NCBI GenBank assembly: GCA_964533785.1
Contig: CAZHNG010000242.1
Location: 1 to 10,857, forward strand
Source of the DNA: JANQRV01 sp964533785
Lineage (GTDB): Bacteria > Bacteroidota > Bacteroidia > Chitinophagales > Saprospiraceae
Length of the DNA: 10,857 bases
Direction of reading: 5' to 3'
The translations under genes and the position numbers were made by a program. Shown here in pieces: positions 1 through 5,484 of the stretch; the first letter of the stretch is position 1; every line of letters starts with the position of its first letter. The notes below the pieces were generated by a model that was given only the letters and a program-made list of their open reading frames with translations, had not been told where the DNA came from and searched no databases.

Positions 1-28
1 GCGAATTTTGCTGCTTTAAGTCTCCCGA

Positions 29-51
29 CCATAGCCGTCCACGTAGGGCCC
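29..51 (+). repeat. GC-rich intergenic repeat, copy left of the IS
   Basis: A 22-bp stretch at 29-50 (CCATAGCC, GT, then CCACGTAGGGCC) is repeated exactly at 1750-1771 on the other side of the insertion sequence. Its core CCACGTAGGGCCC (39-51) also occurs at 1773-1785 and, inverted, at 2028-2040. It lies immediately beside the left end of the IS. The sequence is much richer in GC than its surroundings and contains no reading frame. Confidence 0.75.
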
Positions 52-59
52 GCCTAGGC

Positions 60-86
60 CCATTGGCGTCAGTTAAAAATTAACAT
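60..86 (+). repeat. Left terminal inverted repeat of the IS
   Basis: This is the left end of the insertion sequence. It pairs with 1480-1506 on the opposite strand: the outermost 14 bp match perfectly, and the inner part has four mismatches before matching again at TTAACAT. This arrangement fits the binding and cleavage site of a DDE transposase. Confidence 0.85.
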
Positions 87-165
87 ATATGAATAAATTA
101 TCTTTCTAGTATAAAAAAACTGTTTCGGTTAGAGTAGAAAAACATAACAACCTAAACAGCAAAAA

Positions 166-1497
166 ATGAATATCAGTAAAATTACAACAAAGTTGGCACT
201 CTTACCAATAGAAGAATTATCGTGGCAGAGTGGATTTGTCAAAATAGAAAGCCATAAAATAGGTGGCCTTTATTTTGTTCACGGCTTTTTTCAAATGATC
301 AATAATGGTCATAACACACTTGAAAAGTGGTGTGAGCAATTGTACAGATTATCAAATTGTTTGATACGTAAGCAGTCTTTACAGGGCAAACTTCAATTTG
401 TTCATGTGCGTTTTTGTAAGCTTCTACTTGAGTGTGTAATGCGCCAACAAGTTTTAGGCAAAGCAACTTTTGAAAATGGCTGTGACCTACTTCAAAGCTT
501 TCGCCGGGTATTTATCGAAGATTCAAGCTGTGTTACACTTCCTAAAATGCTGCGAATATTTTTCCCGGGAAGTGTCAACCAAGTTGGTCAAACCTCTTCG
601 GCGCGCATCCAGTTAAGGTTAGAGTTGAACAGTGGTCATTATAGTCATTTTGACTTGGAAGGTTATCGGGATAATGATCAAAAGTTCTCCCCCAATATCT
701 TGAAAGATTTGTTAGCCGGGGACTTAGTGATACGAGATTTAGGATATTGGGTCATTGGTGTGTTCAGGAAAATAGATCTTGCAGGTGCTTTTTTTCTGTC
801 TCGCTTTAAATATGGCAATACTATTTATGAAGTTGATGATAAAGAACAAATTGATTTATACGAAGCATTAAAAGAGCTGGATAAGCAAGGAATAACCATA
901 TTGGATAAGCAAGTATTACTTGGTAAGGATGACCAGCTTCCCGTTCGATTAGTGGCTATCAAGTGCTCAAAACCGGTTGCGGATACTCGAAAGAAAAAAG
1001 CTAAAAAGAAAGATAGCAGAGTTCAACAGCGTTCAAAACAGTATATTTATTTGCTGGAATGTACCATTTTTGTCACTAATGTAGAAGAACAAATATGGGA
1101 ACCTCGGCACCTTTTGAAGGTTTACGGATATAGGTGGCAGATTGAAATGATCTTTAAGTGCTGGAAAAGTAAATTTAAATTTGCCCATCTATTTAAAAAC
1201 AAACATTCTATGTCCCCTCCAAGAGCTATCATTACTTTTTACTTACTGCTGTTATATCTAACTTGCTTTTTTGTAAAAGCTTACAATTTTTTTCTTGTAG
1301 CTATTTATAAAAAGACTAATAAGATTCTGAGCATGCTTAAGTTCGCTGACTATTTCAAACAGAATTTTCAGCAAATCATCCTAGAGCCTGAACAAATACT
1401 CGCTCAAGACTTGGATATGCTGGCTCAGTATTATACTCAAGATAAACGAAAAATTAAATCACATTTAGAATTATTGTATATGTTAAATACTGACTGA
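166..1497 (+). CDS. IS4-family DDE transposase
   Basis: The 443-residue protein would cut and join the ends of the insertion sequence that carries it. The RNase-H-like catalytic core is visible. The first Asp is D119 in IEDSSCVTLP, and the second is D191 in VIRDLGYW. The IS4 signature Y-(2)-R-(3)-E-(6)-K spans Y320, R323, E327 and K334 in YGYRWQIEMIFKCWK, giving E327 as the third acidic residue. A Lys-rich stretch near 275-282 lies in the insertion between the second Asp and the Glu. The DLGYW context and length resemble the IS231-like branch of IS4, but I would not fix the subgroup by eye. The ORF is uninterrupted, the catalytic residues are present and both ends are recognisable, so the element could be active. 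The start ATG follows an A-rich stretch with no Shine-Dalgarno motif, as usual in Bacteroidota. Confidence 0.92.
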   Translation: MNISKITTKLALLPIEELSWQSGFVKIESHKIGGLYFVHGFFQMINNGHNTLEKWCEQLYRLSNCLIRKQSLQGKLQFVHVRFCKLLLECVMRQQVLGKATFENGCDLLQSFRRVFIEDSSCVTLPKMLRIFFPGSVNQVGQTSSARIQLRLELNSGHYSHFDLEGYRDNDQKFSPNILKDLLAGDLVIRDLGYWVIGVFRKIDLAGAFFLSRFKYGNTIYEVDDKEQIDLYEALKELDKQGITILDKQVLLGKDDQLPVRLVAIKCSKPVADTRKKKAKKKDSRVQQRSKQYIYLLECTIFVTNVEEQIWEPRHLLKVYGYRWQIEMIFKCWKSKFKFAHLFKNKHSMSPPRAIITFYLLLLYLTCFFVKAYNFFLVAIYKKTNKILSMLKFADYFKQNFQQIILEPEQILAQDLDMLAQYYTQDKRKIKSHLELLYMLNTD

Positions 1498-1506
1498 CGC
1501 CAATGG
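1480..1506 (-). repeat. Right terminal inverted repeat of the IS
   Basis: This is the right end of the insertion sequence and mirrors 60-86. The transposase stop codon TGA (1495-1497) is formed by the repeat sequence itself, so the C-terminus of the protein and the transposon end are encoded by the same bases. Confidence 0.85.
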
Positions 1507-1749
1507 CCTGAGGCGGATGCCACTTGTAGCCGTTTGATGATCCCGCCGAACAAGTCTAATGTTAATGAAGTAAAAAAGAATCAAAAATTATTTCAGTTTT
1601 ACTTTGCTAACATCATTCCTTTAGTCAGAAAAAACGCTATTCTTTCTCTTGCTTCGGGTGTGGAATAGTGTCCTAACAATTAATACACGAATAGTGCAAC
1701 GAAAATGTGCGCTCAAAATCAATATAGTGCCAGCGGCCGGCAGGGTCGG

Positions 1750-1785
1750 CCATAGCCGTCCACGTAGGGCCGCCACGTAGGGCCC
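1750..1785 (+). repeat. Tandem GC-rich 13-bp core repeats, left arm
   Basis: Two adjacent 13-bp units, CCACGTAGGGCCG at 1760-1772 and CCACGTAGGGCCC at 1773-1785, follow CCATAGCC. The first 22 bp equal the copy at 29-50. Inverted versions of the same unit lie at 2014-2040, so the two arms bracket about 230 bp of AT-rich sequence. Confidence 0.75.
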
Positions 1786-1856
1786 GTAGGGTCTGGGCAG
1801 GTTAAGCGTTAATTTGTAGTATCGAGTTAAAGAACTCTTGAAATCTTTGATTTTTC

Positions 1857-1869
1857 GAGACTTCGTCTC
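1857..1869. repeat. Short perfect hairpin GAGAC/GTCTC
   Basis: A 5-bp perfect stem (GAGAC with GTCTC) with a 3-nt TTC loop lies inside the repeat block, surrounded by T- and A-rich runs. It has no gene of its own to serve and is probably part of the repeated intergenic element. Confidence 0.5.
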
Positions 1870-1887
1870 TCAAAATTTTTATTGAAC

Positions 1888-1915
1888 CCCGCCTACACCT
1901 AAGGATTTCGGCGGG
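1888..1915. repeat. GC hairpin CCCGCC/GGCGGG
   Basis: A perfect 6-bp GC-only stem (1888-1893 with 1910-1915) encloses a 16-nt loop that itself contains the palindrome CCTAAGG. It lies between two AT-rich segments of the repeat block. Confidence 0.5.
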
Positions 1916-1945
1916 CAGGCATAGAGATATGGAGAACATAGAGTT

Positions 1946-1977
1946 TAAAAAGAAAAAATTGAAATTTTTTCTTTTTA
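1946..1977. repeat. 15-bp perfect AT-rich palindrome
   Basis: The arms 1946-1960 and 1963-1977 are perfect reverse complements with a 2-nt GA spacer; each contains one G/C pair in an otherwise A/T stem. Flanking ATGGAG (1929-1934) and CTCCAT (1980-1985) extend the symmetry imperfectly. A stem this long with almost no loop would form a cruciform or strong RNA hairpin. It follows no gene on either strand closely enough to be assigned as a terminator. Confidence 0.7.
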
Positions 1978-2013
1978 GGCTCCATGCTCTCAAACGTTTG
2001 CCCAGGCCCATAC

Positions 2014-2040
2014 GGGCCCCACGTGGCGGGCCCTACGTGG
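2014..2040 (-). repeat. Tandem GC-rich 13-bp core repeats, inverted right arm
   Basis: Two units, GGGCCCCACGTGG (2014-2026, one mismatch) and GGGCCCTACGTGG (2028-2040, exact), are the reverse complement of the units at 1760-1785. In a transcript the two arms could pair and enclose the hairpins between them. Confidence 0.72.
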
Positions 2041-2106
2041 CTGGCGGTAACGGTAGGCGGGGACGCCAGACTACATGAGTTTGATTATAAACGTTTTGCG
2101 TGTGTT

Positions 2107-2114
2107 TAATTTTG
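2107..2114 (+). promoter_or_regulatory. Candidate Bacteroidota -7 promoter element
   Basis: TAATTTTG matches the Bacteroidota -7 consensus TAnnTTTG exactly and lies 24 bp before the start codon of the beta-barrel gene. The nearest TTTG that could serve as a -33 element (2080-2083) is 23 bp upstream, slightly longer than the usual 19-21 bp, so the upstream half is weak. Confidence 0.45.
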
Positions 2115-2138
2115 TATTCTTAATTACATCATACAATT

Positions 2139-2790
2139 ATGTTTTTTATGAAAAAATACATTTTATTAGTTGGATTAGCATTCGGTATTTGGGTAACAGG
2201 ACTTGCCCAGGAACTTCGCCTGAATGGCTACTCCGGTTACGTCTTTGATGATCAATTCGAAACCTTCAATAGCGATATTAGTTTCTTAGATGGAACCATT
2301 CGTGGCGGATATCAATGGGGAGTGGGATTGGAATACCTTCCTAGTGATTATTATGGAGTCGAATTGATGTATTACCGACAGGACACCAAAGTGCCGGTAA
2401 ACTATTATGATCGTTTAATTGTGAGTCGTACCCTGGATGCTAGTATCAATTATATAATGCTAGGTGCGATGCGGTATGCTGGAACGGATTGGGTCCAAGG
2501 TTATGTCAGTCCAATGGCCGGATTAGTTATTTACGACAACAAAGACCCTCAACCCAGTGAGCCTAATAGCTATACCAGATTCACGTGGGGAATCAAGCTG
2601 GGGGGGGAATATTTGGGCATCGGACAAGGTTGGATTGAAAATGCAGATGCAGTTACTATCTGCTGTCCAGGCTATTGGGGGAAGTTTTTACCTTGGTACA
2701 GGCGGTTCCGGTGCAGGTGTCAGCACTTTTTCTACCCTTTGGCAATTCACGATAGGAGGAGGAATTACCTTCCGTTTTCCCCGTGAATAG
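2139..2790 (+). CDS. Outer-membrane beta-barrel protein, frameshifted at a G8 run
   Basis: This is probably a secreted outer-membrane beta-barrel protein. An N-terminal signal peptide (about residues 1-23, hydrophobic core YILLVGLAFGIWVTG, then LAQ) is followed by alternating aromatic/polar strands. The frame that starts at 2139 runs to 2786, but from residue about 157 it becomes Cys/Arg-rich and loses barrel character (ICCPGYWGK, RRFRCRCQ). The +1 frame from the same point gives a sensible ending, with GLKMQMQLLSAVQAIGG, then GSGAGVSTFSTLWQFTIGGG, and ITFRFPRE at the terminus, stopping at 2790. The switch occurs at eight consecutive G (2600-2607): one G fewer gives a continuous 216-residue protein. 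Explanations are a sequencing or assembly indel, phase variation by slippage, or recent inactivation. The start may be the second ATG at 2148. I do not recognise a specific family. Confidence 0.75.
2600..2607 (+). other. Homopolymer of eight G at the frame break
   Basis: The run G8 (last base of a CTG Leu codon plus seven G) sits exactly where the reading frame of the beta-barrel gene changes. Seven G would keep the upstream and downstream coding sequence in one frame. Tracts like this are known slippage sites in phase-variable surface proteins and are also common sites of sequencing indels. Confidence 0.75.
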
Positions 2791-2834
2791 TACCGAATTA
2801 TGATTAGGGGCATATTAAGTCAACTTACAGCGTT

Positions 2835-2858
2835 ATTATGGCACATACCATAATTTTT
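2835..2858 (+). terminator. Intrinsic terminator after the beta-barrel gene
   Basis: A 7-bp perfect stem (ATTATGG with CCATAAT) with a 6-nt loop is followed at once by a run of T (2854-2858), 45 bp after the stop codon at 2790. The stem is AT-rich, so strength may be modest. Confidence 0.5.
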
Positions 2859-2962
2859 GACAGCGGGACTACTTCAACGGTAGGGTTCAATCGGTGGCGG
2901 ATCCTCTTCGGGTTTTCTTTGACGATATTAGATAAAATGAAATGAGCATGAATCTGCCTAAG

Positions 2963-3090
2963 CATTTTTTTGGCGTTAACCTAACTTTAAATTTTATAAG
3001 ATTAAATCAAAAATGACCGTAAAAACTACGATCAGTACTTTTTTCTTTGCTATCATTGTTTATGATGTCGTCAAGTCTAATATGTCCTAA
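2963..3090 (+). pseudogene. Decayed copy 1 of the leader-lipoprotein cassette
   Basis: This stretch aligns with the cassette at 5264-5484, both in the AT-rich upstream part (CATTT, then GTTAACCTAACTTT against GTTAACGTAACTTT) and through the start of the small gene (ATGACCGTAAAA, then CTACGATCAGTACTTTTT against CTACGACCAATACTTTTT). Copy 3 shares AAATCAAAAATGAC and GTA at the start codon. The remaining frame (ATG 3013, stop 3088-3090) encodes 25 residues, lacks the lipobox Cys and ends early. The -7-like element reads TAACTTTA instead of TAACTTTG. It lies 53 bp upstream of the propeller gene. The similarity is clear by eye only to about 3060. Confidence 0.6.
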
Positions 3091-3143
3091 CTTCAAACTC
3101 CCGACTGAAAAGGCTCATTTTTCAACCTTCAACAAAAACTGTT

Positions 3144-5207
3144 ATGGCTTCACTAATCCCACAATGGATTCAACAAATCGGTTCAGCTGCCGATGACAAT
3201 ATCTTATCTCTTTCTTTAGAATTTTCTTCCTTCATATTCGTTGGAGGGTATACCCGTGGACAACTGCCCGAAAAGCAGTCTGCTGGAGGAACCGATGGTT
3301 TTTTGGCGAGGTATAGTGCAGAAGGAGAGCAACTTTGGTTGAAACAAATCGGCTCGGAAAAGTATGATCAGATCAACGCCGTCATGGCCGATGGTCGTCG
3401 TGCTATTTATGCTGCAGGGTTTACCGAAGGACAATTGGAGGAGGCTATCGAACAACAAGGTAAAGCGTTCATCCTCAAGTACAGTACCCTTGGCGATTTG
3501 ATCTGGGGGAAACAATTCGGGAAGAGGTCTAGTATAAAGGCACTAGCGGCCGACCTAAGGGGTAACCTCCTATGCTGTGGGACTACCTATGACAGCCTAG
3601 ATGGCGGTCCACAACCTGGCGATTTCCAGGTATTTGTTGCAAAATTTGATCCACAGGGCAATCAACTGTGGCTAACACAATTAAGGGACACTGCAATGAT
3701 TTATGTAGAATCTATCTGCGTAGACATACAGGATAACGTATACATTGCAGGATATTCTGACGGCGATTTTGATAGAGAAGCGGATGTGGTGCGGTCTGAT
3801 GGTTACATCGTCAAATTCAACGCCACGGGGCAGCAATTGTGGAGCCAACAGATAGGCTTTGAGGAATCCGATACCCTCCATGCCATTGCCTGTACCCGGG
3901 CAGGCAATCTTTACGTAGGAGGGATGATCATCAAAAAGACCGGCCCCGAGCCCCAAAATACGCAGGATGATGCTTTTGTCGCCAAGTACAGTGCGCAAGG
4001 CGAACAACTCTGGCTGCAGCAATTAAGCACCTCAGGTTTTGAACACATTATCTCATTGGACGTGGATAATGAAGAGAATGTGTATGTGGGCGGCTTTACC
4101 GAAGGCCAGTTAGGAGCCGATCAACCGCAAGGAGGAGAAGATGCTTTCTTGGCCAAATACAGTCCCCAAGGCACGCAACTGTGGCTTCATCAATTTGGTA
4201 CTTCCGCTAATGAAGGCGTTCAAGCCATAGCGGTTGATTTCAAAGGGGACATTTACGCTGCCGGCTATACCTACGGTCAAACCGTTGAGGGTAACGCACA
4301 GGGGAGAGGAGACGCTTTTTTGGTCAAATACACACAAGTAACTGAGCAAGAGCCTCAAGAACCCATGCCTTGGCCCGTACCAGTAGTCGCCCCCATCAAT
4401 AATATACCTTTGGAACGGCCCAAATTTACCGAGCTTCTTCCGGTACAAGTACAAACCGTACTGGATTTTCTCAATAGAGCGCAAACGACCAACGACATCA
4501 CAGACATCGGACAGTACAGACCTGATTTGGATCCTGCAGACCTGGCCGGTTACTCCATCGGGCCACAAGGTGCTCAAAACATACTGGATGCAAGGGCGGC
4601 ACTACTTACAGGTCAATTCACTGACCTTGATGAAGTACTCGCTGTGGAGGCCATTGGAGAAGACAAGATTTTAGATATCGTTGACTTCCTTTGGTTTCCT
4701 ACCGAGGAATTATTCCGCCAGGAGTTGTTTCGCGAAGTTCTGGGAGGAAATTGGGTCGTAGACTACTGGCGCTATACCCTGGAGCCGGAAGAGTTTGATC
4801 GTCTTGAGCAAACTCCTTCACTCCTGCAAGACTTTGTGAGTAGGAAAATTAACGAGATTGCAAGACAGCGCAGTGACAACTTTGTCATTGGTAGCCTTGC
4901 CGGCGCCCTTTTAGATACAACATTTTCTGATAGAGTCGAAAGCCTGACCGCCCTCATCCAGTTCGCGAGTTGGTGGTTTCGCTTTGATGAGGACAACTGG
5001 TTTTCTTTCGATCGAATCTCGGAGATCATTAACCCTTTTCTCAACTATTACAACCGACAGCCTGGTACATATATAGATCCGGTATTCTACCGAGGATTTC
5101 AAAATGGCGGCACGGTCGCAGATGGCATTTCGCCAGATGATCTCGTCGTTACGCTCAATCCCGCAGAGCGGGCCATTACTATCTGGGGAATCTCTCTATT
5201 TGACTAG
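3144..5207 (+). CDS. Seven-bladed SBBP-type beta-propeller protein with helix-hairpin-helix and unknown C-terminal domain
   Basis: The 687-residue protein has three parts. Residues about 5-396 hold seven repeats of 55-57 residues, each with a W-x-x-Q motif (W8, W65, W121, W176, W233, W290, W347), a central xYxAGYTxGQL-like strand and a DAFLAKY(S/D)xxGxQ end. This is the pattern of SBBP (beta-propeller) repeats, and seven copies would close one propeller. A Pro-rich linker (about 402-424) follows. Residues about 468-515 (SIGPQGAQNILDAR, then AIGEDKILDI) look like a helix-hairpin-helix module of the ComEA/topoisomerase-like type. Residues 520-687 are Trp- and Phe-rich and match nothing I recognise. 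No signal peptide is visible: the N-terminus goes straight into the first repeat, which is unusual because many SBBP proteins are exported. Function unknown; a scaffold or binding protein is the most I would infer. Confidence 0.85.
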   Translation: MASLIPQWIQQIGSAADDNILSLSLEFSSFIFVGGYTRGQLPEKQSAGGTDGFLARYSAEGEQLWLKQIGSEKYDQINAVMADGRRAIYAAGFTEGQLEEAIEQQGKAFILKYSTLGDLIWGKQFGKRSSIKALAADLRGNLLCCGTTYDSLDGGPQPGDFQVFVAKFDPQGNQLWLTQLRDTAMIYVESICVDIQDNVYIAGYSDGDFDREADVVRSDGYIVKFNATGQQLWSQQIGFEESDTLHAIACTRAGNLYVGGMIIKKTGPEPQNTQDDAFVAKYSAQGEQLWLQQLSTSGFEHIISLDVDNEENVYVGGFTEGQLGADQPQGGEDAFLAKYSPQGTQLWLHQFGTSANEGVQAIAVDFKGDIYAAGYTYGQTVEGNAQGRGDAFLVKYTQVTEQEPQEPMPWPVPVVAPINNIPLERPKFTELLPVQVQTVLDFLNRAQTTNDITDIGQYRPDLDPADLAGYSIGPQGAQNILDARAALLTGQFTDLDEVLAVEAIGEDKILDIVDFLWFPTEELFRQELFREVLGGNWVVDYWRYTLEPEEFDRLEQTPSLLQDFVSRKINEIARQRSDNFVIGSLAGALLDTTFSDRVESLTALIQFASWWFRFDEDNWFSFDRISEIINPFLNYYNRQPGTYIDPVFYRGFQNGGTVADGISPDDLVVTLNPAERAITIWGISLFD

Positions 5208-5234
5208 TGGATCAAGACACAAATACCTGACAGC

Positions 5235-5272
5235 TTAACCTCATTTCTTATCTTTTGTTAACCTCATTTCTT
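5235..5272 (+). repeat. 15-bp direct repeat upstream of the lipoprotein/OMP pair
   Basis: TTAACCTCATTTCTT occurs at 5235-5249 and again at 5258-5272, with a 23-bp period of about two helical turns. It lies just upstream of the promoter-like element at 5285. It could be a paired binding site for a regulator, or a small tandem duplication. Confidence 0.55.
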
Positions 5273-5284
5273 TGGGGGTTAACG

Positions 5285-5292
5285 TAACTTTG
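5285..5292 (+). promoter_or_regulatory. Candidate -7 promoter element of leader copy 2
   Basis: TAACTTTG is an exact match to TAnnTTTG and lies 29 bp before the lipoprotein start at 5314. The corresponding position is TAACTTTA in copy 1 (2982-2989) and TAATTTTA in copy 3 (8107-8114). No TTTG sits at the expected 19-21-bp distance upstream, so the assignment rests mainly on the -7 half. Confidence 0.45.
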
Positions 5293-5313
5293 AATTTGCA
5301 AATTAAATTGAGA

Positions 5314-5484
5314 ATGTCAGTAAAAAAGCTACGACCAATACTTTTTGCTTCTTTGGTATTGTTGATCAGTTGCCAGCAAGTTCTTGATTACATATTATCG
5401 GAAGAAATACCTCCAGTTGACAAAACGAGGAAAGCAAAAATGCTGTCTGCGACCATCAATACCATTAAAACGTATAAATTATGA
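5314..5484 (+). CDS. Small lipoprotein, intact leader copy 2
   Basis: The 56-residue product begins MSVKKLRPILFASLVLLISC, a classic lipoprotein signal: basic n-region, hydrophobic core and lipobox L-I-S-C with Cys20 as the predicted lipidated residue. The mature part is only about 36 residues, with an acidic start (ILSEEIPP) and a DKTRKAK segment. An in-frame upstream ATG (5272) lies before the promoter-like element, so I prefer 5314, where the three cassette copies align. The stop TGA overlaps the next ATG in ATGA (5481-5484), which indicates translational coupling to the beta-barrel gene. A frameshifted relative lies at 8136 and a decayed one at 3013. Function unknown; entericidin-like small lipoproteins are comparable in size, but I see no specific relationship. 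Confidence 0.68.
   Translation: MSVKKLRPILFASLVLLISCQQVLDYILSEEIPPVDKTRKAKMLSATINTIKTYKL

Larger units (their letters stand above)
60..1506 (+). mobile_element. Complete IS4-family insertion sequence
   Basis: The element is bounded by imperfect terminal inverted repeats of about 27 bp (60-86 and 1480-1506). The outer 14 bp, starting CCATTGGCGTCAGT on the left, are perfect; about 23 of 27 positions match overall. It contains a single full-length transposase gene filling almost the whole element, and the transposase stop codon lies inside the right repeat. I see no clean target-site duplication: the flanks read GCCTAGGCC on the left and GCCTGAGGC on the right, which are similar but not identical. 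The element sits beside a GC-rich repeat that recurs at 1750-1785, so it probably landed in, or recombined within, repetitive intergenic DNA. The exact ends are uncertain by one or two bases. Confidence 0.87.
1507..2080. other. Gene-free repeat patchwork between the IS and the next gene
   Basis: I find no credible gene in this stretch. It contains an imperfect inverted repeat at 1559-1575 and 1597-1613 (14 of 17 positions pair), AT-rich filler, and a block bounded by oppositely oriented GC-rich core repeats (1750-1785 and 2014-2040). Inside that block are three hairpins: 1857-1869, 1888-1915 and 1946-1977. A 69-codon open frame on the minus strand (1802-2011) is built from these palindromes, begins inside the right core repeats and shows no family features, so I do not call it a gene. 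The mixture of GC-rich and AT-rich palindromes looks like nested intergenic REP- or MITE-like repeats. Confidence 0.6.
2791..3143 (+). other. Intergenic stretch with terminator and decayed leader copy
   Basis: This 353-bp stretch separates the frameshifted beta-barrel gene from the propeller gene. It holds the terminator at 2835-2858 and the degenerate leader-cassette copy at 2963-3090. I see nothing recognisable in 2860-2960, and the last 53 bp before the propeller start codon have no clear promoter motif. Confidence 0.6.

Noticed and set aside
52..1514. Nine-base target-site duplication flanking the IS (GCCTAGGCC and GCCTGAGGC)
   Set aside because: Only six of nine positions agree, and the sequence lies in GC-rich repeats where such similarity is expected; not counted as a duplication.
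1802..2011. 69-codon ORF on the minus strand in the repeat block
   Set aside because: It is made of palindromic repeat sequence and starts inside the inverted GC cores. It has a low-complexity Phe/Asn stretch from the A/T palindrome and no domain features; probably spurious.
1760..2040. CRISPR array from the recurring 13-bp GC-rich cores
   Set aside because: The units are adjacent or inverted without regular spacers, there are too few copies, and no cas gene is in the window.
2557..2790. Independent 77-codon gene inside the beta-barrel gene
   Set aside because: Its second half is the natural C-terminal end of the barrel displaced by one base at the G8 run. It is better explained as the continuation of the upstream gene than as a separate gene.
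4110..4577. 155-codon minus-strand ORF opposite the propeller gene
   Set aside because: It lies wholly antisense to a gene with clear repeats and biased codon structure, and its translation has no recognisable features. The other minus-strand frames at 3216-3515, 3681-4022, 4772-5044 and 4911-5102 are rejected for the same reason.
5272..5313. Upstream in-frame ATG start for the small lipoprotein (70 codons)
   Set aside because: It would place the promoter-like element inside the gene and put a non-basic extension before the signal peptide; the three cassette copies align at the ATG at 5314 or its equivalent.
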